DNA from: Phyto melanocephala
Taxonomy: Eukaryota; Arthropoda; Insecta; Diptera; Rhinophoridae
Length of the DNA stretch: 64,000 bases
Direction of reading: 5' to 3'
Assembly (NCBI GenBank): GCA_941918925.1
Contig: OW799235.1
Span: forward strand, 105,975,947 to 106,039,946
A program made the translations under genes and the position numbers. Below the pieces are notes generated by a model. It did not search any database, had not been told where the DNA came from, and saw nothing but the letters and a program-made list of their open reading frames with translations. Of this stretch, positions 10,701 to 20,496 are shown piece by piece; within the stretch, counting starts at the first letter, position 1, and every line of letters starts with the position of its first letter.

Positions 10701-12613
10701 ACGTTGCTCATTTGCGTATCTTTCCACGGCTCTAATTGAGTAAGTTTGAGATTGAGAAATGTCAAGTGAAATGCAGAAAACAAATTTAAAGACTAGGTGT
10801 AGTTCACCTTCAACATGGGCCCTTAAAATTTAACCACCTTCTACAAAGAAAGTGATACATATTTTATTATAAAGAGATCATTCCATAGCGATAAACAAAA
10901 TAATAAATATTGTGCTTTAAATGTACACAAAATCGGTGGTGGGTATAAAAGATTCGGCACAGCCGAATATAGTGCTCTTACTTGTTTTTTTTCATATTGT
11001 CTTAAATTAATGTGAAATACCTTTCCATTTTAAGTAAGCGCTTTTACCATTTATACACTTACTTAAAAGTAATAAAAAATTATTGTTTTGTAAGCAACTC
11101 AAAACAACAAATTAATAAAACATTTTCTTCCTTTAGGTGTTGACGATGCTGGTTTGGGTATTCTATTGAAATCTCGGCAATTGAGTAAAATGATTGTTTC
11201 ATATGTGGGGGAAAATGCTGAATTGGCGAATCAATACTTGTCCGGTGAATTGGCTGTTGAATTGACACCTCAAGGTACCTTAGCTGAGAAGATAAGAGCT
11301 GCCGGTGCGGGTGTACCAGCATTTTTTACACCTACCGGTTACGGTACCTTGATACAAACTGGTGGTGCTCCAATAAAATACAGCAAAGATGGTAAAGTTG
11401 AAATTGCTAGCAAACCAAAAATTGTACAACAATTTAATGGTAAAAATTATGTTATGGAAGAGGCTATGTCTGCCGATTTTGCAATTGTGAAGGCACAAAA
11501 AGCTGATCTATACGGCAATTTAGGTGGGTGTAACAAAACAAACTTAACGAATATTAAATTAAAAATTTCAGTTTTTTTGTTAGTATTTAATAAGGCTGCT
11601 CGTAATTTCAATTCTGCTATGTGCCGTGCTGCTAAAATTACCATTGCAGAAGTCGAAGAAATTGTACCAGTTGGTGCTATCAATCCCGATGAAGTTCATA
11701 TTCCTGGCATTTATGTTAAGCGCATCTTTAAGGGTACCAATTATGAAAAACGTATTGAAAAGATACGTATTACTGATACTGTCTCCAAGAAGAAAGTTGA
11801 TCCCACGCCTGCCCAAGCCGTACGTGAACGTATTGCAAAACGTGTAGCCTTGGAATTTCGTGATGGTATGTACGCGAATTTGGGCATTGGTATGCCAGTA
11901 CTTGCCTCTAACTACCTACCTAAGGGCATGAATGTTATGTTGCAATCTGAAAATGGAATCTTGGGCTTGGGTCCCTTCCCCACTAAGGATCAAGTTGATC
12001 CTGATTTGATTAATGCCGGAAAGGAAACAGTTACTATTGTACCTGGTGCTGCTTTCTTCGGTTCCGATGATAGTTTTGCCATGATCCGCGGTGGCCATAT
12101 GGATTTAACTGTTTTGGGTGCCATGCAAGTTTCAGCTACAGGTGATTTGGCCAACTGGATGATTCCAGTAAGTTGTGAAAAAACGTTTCCAAAATTATAT
12201 ATTTATTTATTTTTTTAATTAATTCAACTTTCCAGGGTAAACTTGTTAAGGGTATGGGTGGTGCTATGGATTTAGTAGCTGCTCCTGGTACTAAGGTTGT
12301 TGTTACAATGGAACACAATGCTCGCGATGGTTCTCCTAAAATTCTGGACAATTGCTCTTTGCCATTGACTGGCAAAAATGTTGTTGATTTAATTATTTCT
12401 GAAAAGGTGTGCATTTAAATTAGTTGAAAATTTGTTTAAGAATATTATTTTTACTTGATTACTTTTCAGGCTGTTTTCCAAGTTGAAAAAGGAGTTGGTC
12501 TTACACTTATTGAAATCGCTGAAGGTTTTACCGTTGATGATATTGTTGCCTGTACTGGTGCTAAATTTCACGTTTCCCCCAATGTTAAGAAAATGTCCCA
12601 AATTGATGTCTAA
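4754..12613 (+). CDS. SCOT: Succinyl-CoA:3-ketoacid CoA-transferase, mitochondrial (5' exon missing)
   Basis: SCOT moves CoA from succinyl-CoA to acetoacetate, the activating step of ketone-body use in the mitochondrial matrix. Exons by GT..AG borders and unbroken frame are 4754-4952, 11137-11523, 11584-12167, 12236-12406 and 12470-12613, giving 494 codons plus TAA. Visible motifs are [10 protein letters not shown] near residue 36 (CoA-transferase alpha half), TPTGYGT, a linker, then the beta half with [12 protein letters not shown]. The Glu of SENG (codon 11949-11951, about residue 318) corresponds to the catalytic Glu that forms the CoA thioester. The family is about 520 residues long, so only the start codon and mitochondrial presequence are missing. 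The frame upstream of 4754 is closed by TAG after a good acceptor, so that exon lies further upstream. Intron 1 is 6.2 kb and TE-filled; the others are 60-68 bp. No frameshift is seen, so the gene looks functional. Confidence 0.95.
5690..5935 (+). pseudogene. RNase H-like relic of a non-LTR retrotransposon
   Basis: The open stretch encodes [18 protein letters not shown] then [19 protein letters not shown]. This fits the '..SVFQAEI.AI.E...WL' and '..I.TDSKSA' blocks of the RNase H domain in LOA, I and R1-type elements. The expected acidic TDS is ITNS here, an apparent loss of a catalytic residue. Stops precede it in the same frame. It may belong to the same invasion as the fragment at 4.0-4.6 kb, but it lies on the opposite strand. 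Confidence 0.5.
6297..6865 (+). mobile_element. HINE/DINE-1-like element, family 2 (copy 2b), short intact form
   Basis: This roughly 570-bp copy has both ends: a TATACCCTTCACCTGTGGTG start with an internal foldback, the AAGTATATATTTTCTGAAAG core, the GTCYGTCC run, a T-rich tract, then GTGAAGGATATA, the hairpin ATTCAGCACGGCCGAAT and the end GCACTGTTACTTGTT. It serves here as the unit-length reference for family 2. Confidence 0.8.
7008..7560 (-). pseudogene. Mariner-like transposase 3' relic
   Basis: Read on the minus strand with frame changes, the end encodes about [20 protein letters not shown] then RGSPAQHYF. This matches the layout of a mariner C-terminus (helical block then RGGHLPDIIF). 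Upstream traces include an NTYVVLN-like stretch. The outer boundary GGGTGTTCAAATGTGAG resembles a mariner end. The relic is heavily decayed and the 5' half is absent or unrecognisable. Confidence 0.45.
9209..10060 (+). repeat. Internal tandem repeats of HINE-1 (about 292 bp unit)
   Basis: Units start with GTGCCACGCCCAC at about 9209, 9501, 9783 and 10020. The third unit is shortened by an internal deletion. Each unit holds CACGCCCAC, TCATATAATTTCTC and CGTTATCTACC blocks. Copies C, E and F have fewer units. Confidence 0.85.
10236..10841 (-). mobile_element. Mariner-derived deletion derivative inside HINE-1 copy A
   Basis: The termini are AAGGGTGGTTAAATTTTAA and its inverted form TTAAAATTTAACCACCTT, flanked by TA (10234-10235 and 10842-10843). 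On the minus strand it keeps a transposase N-terminal scrap ([12 protein letters not shown], then an HNR..SSTI.RIVK helix-turn-helix style block in homologous copies) and a C-terminal scrap ending near GGHLADI. The catalytic middle is missing. Same insert and position in copies B, C, D, E and F. Confidence 0.75.
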
Positions 12614-12633
12614 TTTTGTACGTTTGCAACAAA

Positions 12634-12639
12634 AATAAA
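12634..12639 (+). promoter_or_regulatory. Polyadenylation signal AATAAA of SCOT
   Basis: AATAAA lies 20 bases after the SCOT stop codon. A short 3' UTR is common in compact fly genes. Further AATAAA-type hexamers follow downstream, so alternative ends are possible. Confidence 0.5.
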
Positions 12640-13852
12640 CAAAATGGACTAATACTGTTTGCCGTTGTAAAACTATAAAAATTTACATGAAACTGATTTT
12701 TTTAAATTTGATTTTAATTACTTAAGTCTTAATAAGTATTGGGTCTTGCAGTGTTTAAATTTTTACATATGTATATATAAACTTTAACAACGAGTGATAA
12801 TTGTTTGCATTTATTTTAATAATTGTTTTTTGATTAACAATATCTAAAGTTTAATAAATAAATAAATCAAGTTTGGTTAAAAGTAATGTAACTTATATTT
12901 GTAATATAAAAAGAAGTGAAATAAACTAATTGTGTGCAAAAAATAAAAGTTAAAGGGCGTAGAACCCAAGTCTATTTCTAGCTAAAACCGGACCGCTTTG
13001 CTGGTCCCCACAAAGTGTAATGTTATTCCAAAAAACGGGAGTTCAAATTGTTACACTAATTGTCACACAGTTTTGTTTTTTCTACCATACATATAAAGCA
13101 ATATTTACAAAAACCAATTGTATCGATACGCATTATTTTGTTTTTTGTTTGTTTTGTTACATATGTACATGCGGTTTGTTTATGTGTTAGTAGCAACTTT
13201 AAACGCCTCTAAATCATAAAATATTAAACCGATACATCTAGATTCTGCACATCTGCAAGAAAATTTCTTTCAAATGGTATATACATATATATTTATATAT
13301 TCTTTTTAAAATCGGTTGTATAATGTGAGCCTAAGGTTATATGCATATTAGTGGCATTATGGCCTTATGACAAAAAACTTACTTCGATTTAACAAATATT
13401 TTAGTAGAGAAAAAACACACAACAAATCAAATTAGAATTAAATTGAAGCTGATTATTTTTGTTGCGATATTTCGCATCATATAACCCGAAGCTATACACG
13501 GATTAATAAAACCTAAATAGAATTTTGTGCACTGTGACAATCAAAGCGTCTTAAAGTTCTTACTTTTACATTTTGTTGTTTTGTCAAAAGTCCACAGATA
13601 ATATAAATAAACTAAATATTATTTAAACATTCCATTTTCTATTTAAAAATAAATTTTAATAAAATTGTACATTTTTGCGATAATTAAATTACTAGCAATA
13701 TATTGACTACTTCACCAGCGCATTTCTTACTATTTATTCTATACTCAAGTTCACTTTTTTAAATTTCAAAATAATTTTTCGTCAAATTTATGAAAACTTG
13801 TTTTTCAATTTTTTTTAGAAAATAAAAATTACTGAGGAAATAGCGAAGAACT
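12640..13852. other. Intergenic, nothing recognised
   Basis: AT-rich sequence downstream of SCOT. No ORF, RNA gene or repeat family seen. Confidence 0.4.
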
Positions 13853-14970
13853 ACATTGAAATGGAGAAAATTCCAAATGAAATTGAGAAAATTCCAATTG
13901 AAATTGAGAAAATTCCAAATGAAATTAATAATTTGAATTTAGAATTAAGAAAATTCCAAATGAAAATGAGAATTTCAAATTGTAATTGACAAAATTCCAA
14001 ATGAAATTGAGAAATTTTAATTGAAATTGAGAATATTTCAAACAAAATTAAGAAAATTTTAAATGAAATTGTGAAAATGAGAAAATATAATTATATATAA
14101 AAATTTAATTTAATTTTTGATAACACATTATTATTGTGTAGTAAAAAAACAAAAAAGAACCAATGCAGACTCGTGAAACTCATTATTGCATGACAATGCT
14201 TTTTAGTGCGCATTATTTGTCAATTTATTGCATGGTTTTTAGTTGTGATGCTTTGTAAACATTTAATACAATATTACTTTGCCTTGTAAACAATTTTTTT
14301 ACAATGTTGCAATGCAAACTGCAGCCGTAATACATGTCTTTGAAGCATTAATAACCTCTTCTTAAAAGGCAAGCCTCTGCTCTCCTACATTTGGAGGACT
14401 TACGTTCCGTACATTCATATTTGCTTTAACATTACTTTTGATTTTCGACCAAATACTTTCAAATGGGTTATGCATTGGTGAGTAGCGGGTCAATCGTAAA
14501 AGTGTGGCTGGAGTGTTTTTAAAAATAAATTGTAGGCGATTGTGGCAGGCAGCATTGTCAAAAACCAAAACAAGCTCCGATAACTCAACCCTAACCCTTC
14601 CCACCTATCAAGACCAACTCATTTGCGCTGTCAGCTCTAAGCGAACCTCTACGACTGTCCATTAGAATAACACAATGTACATATACATATGTATATTTCA
14701 AATTTACAAAAAAAGAAAAACTATTGATTTTTAAATACATATGTACTTATATATGCACATATATATTTTTTCTCAATTTCATTTGGAAATTTCTCAATTT
14801 CAAATTAAAATTTCTCATTTTCATTTGGAATTTTCGCAATAACAATTTGAAATTCTCATTTTTATTTGGAATTTTCTCAATTTCAAATTGAAGTTCATAA
14901 TTTCATTTGGAATTTTCTCAATTTCAAATTGAAATTCTTAATTACAATTGGAATTTTCTCAATTTCAATG
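13853..14970. mobile_element. Foldback-like element with tandem-repeat inverted arms
   Basis: The left arm (13853-14080) is a degenerate tandem array of an approximately 21-bp unit, consensus AAATGAAATTGAGAAAATTCC. The right arm (14767-14970) is the same array inverted (GGAATTTTCTCAATTTCATT). The outer edges mirror each other: CATTGAAATGGAGAAAATTCC on the left and TTTTCTCAATTTCAATG on the right. The loop of about 690 bp contains a DDE transposase relic. Arms of inverted tandem subrepeats are the hallmark of Foldback/Galileo-like elements, but the enclosed relic looks IS630/Tc1-like rather than P-like. Confidence 0.7.
14362..14604 (-). pseudogene. DDE-superfamily (IS630/Tc1-like, DDE_3) transposase C-terminal relic
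   Basis: An open frame of 80 codons reads LVLVFDNAACHNRLQFIF, then LLRLTRYSPMHNPFESIWS and KIKSNVKAN. This fits the second and third catalytic blocks of DDE_3 proteins ('..DNAPCH...', '..LPPYSPMLNPIE..WS..K'). The second Asp (FDNA) and the terminal Glu (NPFES) are present. The first Asp and the DNA-binding half are missing, so it cannot be a working transposase. It lies between the inverted arms of the foldback-like element. Confidence 0.7.
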
Positions 14971-15110
14971 AAAAGTGGTGTATTTATTTCTTTTTATACA
15001 TTTATAATTTTCGTCTATAATCTTATCTCAGCCAAGATCAAATTTTAGCTTAATCAACTCAGAAAATGAAAAGATAAGAAAAATAATTTTAGTCATTATA
15101 TATAAATCTA

Positions 15111-15777
15111 TAATACCCTTTACCATCATGTACATAGGTAAAACCCCACATCGTAGCTTAACCTATATTTCATGTTATACGGCATTTTTCTTTTAGACGC
15201 CATCTTGGATTTATATTTTTTTGATAATTTACTGTATTCTACTGGTCAAGCCCTTTTATTTGATACTAATATTAAGGGGGTTCAAGTAGTTGCATCCTAA
15301 AATACCAGATTTGGCCCATATACAAATTTATTGTCCGCAGTGGGGGCAAGCATGAATTAAAATTTTTTTATAGTGCTTATATTGCGCTAGTTAAGTCCTT
15401 TCAGATGATACCAATATTGAATCTCTCGGTTGTCTAGAAGCTGAAAAAATTGATTTTAGTTTGTAAATTTTTGGAGTATATATATTGTTCAAAAAAAACT
15501 TTTTGTCTATAACTTTACCGATTAGAGCATGCTTTATCCAAAATATCTAACGAAAATCTCTAGAGTCACAATATATCTACACTTCGTTGCTTCTTAAAGT
15601 TTTCAACCAACACACGGACAGACGAACACACGGACATGGCTTAATGGACTCCTCTATTCATAAGCTTTCAGAAAATATATACTTTATGGGGTTGGAAATT
15701 AAAATTGTAGAAATTACAAACGGAATGACAAAGCTATATATATATACCATAGTGCACCACAGGTGAACGGTATAAAA
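15111..15777 (-). mobile_element. HINE/DINE-1-like element, family 3 (copy 3a)
   Basis: Minus-oriented. The right side carries the 5' landmarks inverted: ACACACGGACAGACGAACAC, TTTCAGAAAATATATACTTT and the start CACCACAGGTGAACGGTATA. The left edge TAATACCCTTTACCATCATG corresponds to the family-3 3' subterminal repeat, but the terminal CCGAAT hairpin is lost. The interior resembles the copies at 25.2-27.0 and 46.2-47.0 kb. Confidence 0.7.
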
Positions 15778-16044
15778 AAATATCTTTAATGTTTTTCCAT
15801 ATCAATTTTAAAAATTCCCAGTTTTTATATTTAAATATAAGTATGTATATTAACCGATAACATATTTTAATAGATATGAAGCTATCAAAAATTTCACCTA
15901 AAAATTTGTCAATATTTCATTAGGCAAAAATAATCGGCCCTATTTCCCTTGGCGTTGTCGTTTTAATCGACACTTAGTTCCTAAATTTTCCCTTATATTT
16001 GACTAATTGCAAATTTTTAAAAAGATTTAAAGGAAAAATCCAAA

Positions 16045-16435
16045 AATGACGAGTACTGAATGTTATTTTTCAAGTTCAAGTAATGAAATAATAGAGATAA
16101 ATATGCATTGGAAGATATTACGACAGAACGTTAATATCTTTGTGACCTGGAACAAATTAGTCAAAAACTAAAACATGCGAAAGTCTGCAATTACGCCAAG
16201 AATCATATCAACCAAGACTTGCTAATGACTTTAATTTGTCATTGGTTCAGTCTACGATTGGTAACATATCATTAGAAGTTTTGGAAGCGATAAATGCCAC
16301 AATTGTAAATAATTGGATTAAGTTTAAAAAAATGTTGGAAGATAAAAAATTAAGTGCAAACGATCTTTTCATGAACAAGCTGGTTTTTCTGAATTCATAG
16401 GATGTGTAGAAGGCGCCTATTAAAACATTCGGTAC
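16045..16435 (+). pseudogene. PIF/Harbinger transposase relic
   Basis: A frame from about 16228 reads DFNLSLVQSTIGNISLEVLE, then ATIVNNWIKFKKMLEDKK. After a frameshift near 16366 it reads FHEQAGFSEFIGCVEGAY. This follows the Harbinger DDE nuclease pattern '..S.STVSR...V......WI.FP' then 'F...AGFPGVIGCIDGTH'. The first catalytic Asp is replaced by Glu (GCVEG), and stops flank the segment. A shifted upstream frame (about 16047-16180) may be the N-terminal part. Confidence 0.6.
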
Positions 16436-16581
16436 CTGCAAAGGTTCTCAACATTTGTACTACTACAGAAAAGGTTTCTTGAGCAAAGTTTGTAAATTAT
16501 AGCAATGATTGTAAATATCAAGAATTGAATTGCTAACTTTTTTATTATACTTAGATTTGTGATCATAAGATGTGCATAATA

Positions 16582-17274
16582 CCGGGTGTTTTTATTAAAG
16601 GCAGATAATTTTAAGTTGAACACCTTTTTAACTGGCGGCCATATTGTCAGCTGTCAAGTTGACTGACGCTTCGTAATTATGCAAATTTCTTTTGAAAATC
16701 ATGGTTCTGTTTGAAATTCATGAGAAATACGATTTTCATTCATGAATTTTACTTAGTCATATGTGTAGCGGTGCGATAATAATAATGCTTACAGGGTAAT
16801 GTTGTAAGTTTTGCCTGCACACGTTTTCTTGAGTCCTAGGTAATAAGCTACATCTATTTTACTCTTATATTAATGTATCGTCTCGACCTTATTTTTATTT
16901 ATATCATTGCGGTATGTTTTTTGAAATATACATTTGTATAAATTTAATAACGGTTATTTATTTTTAAAAAGTATATATAAATTATACTTACTTTATTTTT
17001 AAGTTTTATATAATAATTATACTTGTTCGCTTTTTATGTATGAATATGAAGTTTGCATTTATTTTAGTCGCTTAAGTTTTTGATTGTAAAAAATAAATGC
17101 ATTATAAAATGTTCGATTAAAGAAAGAAGGCTTACATATGTATGCCAGAAGTCATATTTAAATTATAATGCTAAAAGATTATATTTCGAATGAAGTAAGT
17201 TTTATTTGTAATTTAAAAAATTCATCTTTGTTTTATTCCATTTTAAAATGTATAACTCTATAAAAAACACCCTT
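16582..17274. mobile_element. TA-flanked MITE (GGGTGTTTTTAT termini)
   Basis: The left end CCGGGTGTTTTTATTAAAGG and the right end (inverted) AAGGGTGTTTTTTATAG are each flanked by TA (16580-16581, 17275-17276). About 690 bp, non-coding. Tc1/mariner-type non-autonomous element inferred from TIR and TA. Confidence 0.6.
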
Positions 17275-17472
17275 TATATGTAGATGTCAGACATCCAGAC
17301 TCTGGATATGATTTCTAAATTTTGAATACCAGCCGAGTAAGAACAAACCTTCCTGTGTACGGTGAACGTAATTCGTGGATTCTTGGTATGAAATTTAAAA
17401 TAAATTAAAATTTGTTTAACACTTAAATTTTTTTAAAGCAAATGAGTGTTAGCATTTATATGTATGTTTATT

Positions 17473-18451
17473 CAGGGTGATCGATTCGGTTTTACAACCG
17501 CTGGAAAACCCGGTTTTTTACACTTTCAGCTGGCGGTTTTTTCTAAATGTTAATTTTTCGAATGTCGAATACACCGGTTTTTTTACTCGCAAAAGCCGTT
17601 TTTTTCATTTTTAGTTTTATGTTTAAATATTATTTATTTTAAATGGAGAGCAGGTATTTTAAACATTGTTGCGCTTATAATTTGCTGTTCAGTTAAGTTT
17701 TTTGACCAAGTTATAGTACTTTGCAATACTTTTTGACCCTTTTTTCGGATTTCATAATATCTTGCATTTACGAAATCTAGCGACTTGTACTAAAGACTAC
17801 CCATAGCTTATCTATTATCTCTGATAACATATGACACAAAGGGTCATTATTACAACTTGTCTATAAAGTTAATGTTAATAAAAGGTAAATTTGACTACCG
17901 TGAGCAGTAAAGTGATTTTTTAATATTATTCATTATTACAACCTGCTTGTAACAAAGTTTGTATTTCTAATATGGCAGTACCAGAGCAAAAACCGATTAC
18001 TTTTAACAAATTTATACATTTTATTTACAAAACGAAATAAAATTTTAATGATTTATTTACATATATTGTTTCATGTAGAAAAACAATGGCATTTTTAAAT
18101 TTATAAATCTAACCTTAAAAGTTAAAGCAAATTGAAGCATAAACTTAACTTTTCGGTCACTATTAGGTAAATAGTGTCTGTCCTTTAACATCTTTATTTA
18201 AAAAAACGGTATTTAATATTAATGCCATTGAATGTGTGTCAACTTAAAATGCAATCAAACCATAGAACAAACTAGTTTATAACTATATTATATTTCTGTC
18301 ATGGGTACAAGAAAAAATTATATTTTATGTATTCGACCGGTTAACCGGGTTTTTCTAAATTTTTAAAAAAGCAACCGGTTTTTTTTAAATTCTAATTTTT
18401 AAACTATTTGAAAACCGGTTTCTTAAAAATGTCGAATAATTGATCACCCTA
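17473..18451. mobile_element. hAT-like MITE with CAGGGTGATC ends and CCGGTT-rich subterminal repeats
   Basis: The left terminus CAGGGTGATCGATTCG mirrors the right terminus (inverted, AGGGTGATCAATTATTCG). Both sides carry repeated ACCGGTTTTTT blocks and a TTCGACCGG/GTCGAATA motif; a perfect CCGGTTAACCGG palindrome lies at 18337-18348. CAGGG-type ends suit hAT elements, but I could not align an 8-bp target duplication. No transposase. Confidence 0.55.
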
Positions 18452-18552
18452 TACCATCTAGATTATGCTTAATATTGTATAGCGCAAAATACAAAGAAAG
18501 TTATATCATTTTACCGTGCATTTTTAAAATTTGCTTTTCGAATTAAAACCAG

Positions 18553-18558
18553 TTTAAT
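18553..18558 (-). promoter_or_regulatory. Possible ATTAAA poly(A) signal of the minus-strand gene
   Basis: ATTAAA on the minus strand about 95 bases beyond the TGA. AATAAA was not seen closer. Weak on its own. Confidence 0.25.
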
Positions 18559-18650
18559 TTAATATTATACAGTAATATACATAATACAAATGAAAAACAA
18601 AAAAAATGTTATTATATTCATATTATTTAACATGATCGTATGCTGAACTG

Positions 18651-19403
18651 TCAACCAATAGCCTTGGTTACATCCTGTAATGTCTTGGACTGACGAGCAG
18701 TTCGCATTTGTTTATTTAAGGCCAGAAATATGCTGGTATCTGCTTCCGATTCTGAGCGGCATTTAGCACAAAACTGTGACGTTACTACGTGCAACGGACT
18801 GCGATAATAAAAATTCTTATCCATATTTAAACCATTCTTTAGGTGGGCCCAAAAATGTAAAAACGTTTCCAAAATCATTATTATCATGGCGGCATAGATG
18901 TTAAAGAATAAGAAGGTGGGCAATAGCAGAATGCGGTAATTAGATTTATTGTATCCCAAAATTATGTCCTTAAAAAAATAAATATATATTAATAATTACT
19001 TTATAATTTTATAAAATTATCTAATTAGATAAGTTAAAGTTAAATATTTAAATATGCGTATTACATTTGAAACCCCCTCCATGTTCATATAGTCATCTCT
19101 TTCATATAGATGTTTTTTTGGTTTTTCCGTTGCTTCCGTTTTCTCAGCCATTGATTTGAATACTTTTGTTATTTTGCAGTATGGTTCCTGATAAATTTCC
19201 TCATTTTTACCCAACATTTCCTTTTCAAATTCCTCACATATCGAACCGCGCAATAGTTTTTTGGGAATTTGAAAGTGCTTTTGTTTCATGTAGCGCACAT
19301 TGACTTTACCAATAATAGGCTCTCCAGTTTCAGCATCATAACTGGGCTCATTAACGTTGGCGGTATCTGTCTGTATATAGATTAGTTCACCCGTTTCAGA
19401 GTT
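18651..19403 (-). CDS. Unrecognised protein with one hydrophobic segment (3' two exons)
   Basis: Two exons are supported on the minus strand: 19403-19065 (acceptor TTACAG; donor GTAATA) and 18968-18651 (acceptor TTTAAG; stop TGA at 18653-18651), joined by a 96-bp intron in phase 0. They give 218 residues. The first part is hydrophilic: NSETGELIYIQTDTANVNEP, a second DAETGEP copy, Lys/Glu-rich stretches and YERDDYMNMEGVSN. The last exon has a hydrophobic run of about 25 residues (residues 127-151 of the visible part, RILLLPTFLFFNIYAAMIIM and on), then a Cys-containing tail (FCAKCRSESEAD). The frame, splice sites and lower AT content argue for a real gene. The acceptor at 19404 shows there is at least one more exon upstream. 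No family recognised; a small membrane-anchored protein is the most one can say. Confidence 0.7.
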
Positions 19404-20496
19404 CTGTAATGAGATTCACACAAGAGTAGGTGAAAAAAACACAAAAATAAACAAATAAATACACTATATGATTTGTTGCTTTTTCTGTGGATAAATAAGT
19501 AAGTATATACATATGTATCTATATAATTCGTATTGTACTATTGACACTATTTTTGTCAGCGATCGCAAATAATGATTATTTTGTAAATGTCAAACAAGAA
19601 ACATAAGTTCACCAACATAATCGTTGTTACGCGGACTACCTTTGCCAGCCTTAATTTTTATTTGTTGAAATTTTATTATAAAAAATCAATATTAATAAAA
19701 ATTAATATTAAATTTTTACTTTTTGTTTGGAAAATAGGTTAATTTTCAATTTTTACTTTTTGCGTAAAAATTAATGATTATTTATTAAGTTTTATTTTTT
19801 GCTTTGAAAATTAATTTAATTTCACAAAAAGACGTTTCTGCACGGAGTTTGAAGATAAATTTAACCCTAAATCAGTCAGTATTAGTTTTAGGACAAAAAA
19901 TGTTCTTTTTGTGATAGTTTCACTTTTTTGCTATCTAAGTTCAATGTTCAAAACGTCACTGTGCTCCCAAAATAATATTTATATAATATTTTTTTATATC
20001 ATATATTTGTTTGAATTTTTTACATTTCGATGCCATACTTCCTCAACCTCGTATCTTAAAAAATAAAAAAATTCAGGAGAAAAAAAAAATATTTTAGTTA
20101 AATTTTGTACAAGAAAAATAATATGAATTGATTCCTTATATGAAAATAAAGATAAATATTCTATATAAAATGAATTACTATTAATGTAGTAATAAAATAT
20201 TATAAATTTAGTTTAATAAAACATTTAAAGACATATGACTTTTATTGCTTCAATATTTTATGACTTATTTATAACAAGTTTATAGTTTTTAAAAGTATGA
20301 TTTCATAACACGTAAAGTTTTCTCATTTATAATTATTAACTTGTTTGTAATACTCTTAATTTGTTCAAGATTTCTAAATTATATTTTTATTGAATTTTAC
20401 ATTGTTAAAATGTATTTACTTTTTTTAAGCACTTGCCCAAGCACTAGAAAATGTTTTTTTATTACAAAAATTAATCATACATTTTTACCCTCTTTT
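19404..20496. other. Upstream region or intron of the minus-strand gene
   Basis: AT-rich. It must contain, or lead to, the missing upstream exon of the 18.6-19.4 kb gene, but I could not identify one with compatible phase. The rest holds no recognised feature. Confidence 0.4.

Larger units (their letters stand above)
8729..10986 (+). mobile_element. HINE/DINE-1-like element, family 1 (copy A)
   Basis: The start TATACCCGCCACCAAAAAAA folds onto TGGTGGGGGTATA. It is followed by ACCCCATAAAGTATATATAT, GATCTAGCTATGTCCGTCCG, about three 292-bp internal repeats rich in CACGCCCACTTTTACGCCCA, and a mariner-derived insert. The end is GGTGGTGGGTATAAAAGATT with the hairpin ATTCGGCACAGCCGAAT and CTCTTACTTGTT. 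Drosophila INE-1/DINE-1 has the same ordered landmarks. Relative to copies B, C and F, about 100 bp after the GTCCGTCTG run is deleted here. Confidence 0.85.
4953..11136 (+). other. SCOT 6.2-kb intron loaded with transposons
   Basis: The intron has donor GTAAGT and acceptor CTTTAG. It carries a non-LTR RNase H relic (5690-5935), HINE-2 (6297-6865), a mariner relic (7008-7560) and HINE-1 with its mariner insert (8729-10986). The remaining stretches 4953-5690, 5940-6296 and 7560-8728 show nothing recognisable. The other introns of this gene are only 60-68 bp. Confidence 0.85.

Noticed and set aside
10304..10783. Frames of 60-70 codons repeated at 10.3, 21.1, 52.5 and 57 kb as a small gene family
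   Set aside because: They are scraps and off-frame readings of the mariner-derived insert inside HINEs, not host genes.
11154..12218. Single 354-codon ORF as the SCOT coding region
   Set aside because: It reads through a 60-nt intron and past the donor at 12168; exon borders restore the conserved protein.
13851..14045. 64-codon and similar frames in the 13.9 and 14.9 kb arms
   Set aside because: They translate the 21-bp tandem repeats; low-complexity Phe/Ile/Ser output with no domain.
19600..19670. Possible upstream exon of the minus-strand gene (KAGKGSPRNNDY on the minus strand)
   Set aside because: The better donor (GTGAAC) gives phase 1, which puts a stop at the start of the next exon; the in-phase donor (GTTGGT) is weak and no acceptor or start is evident.
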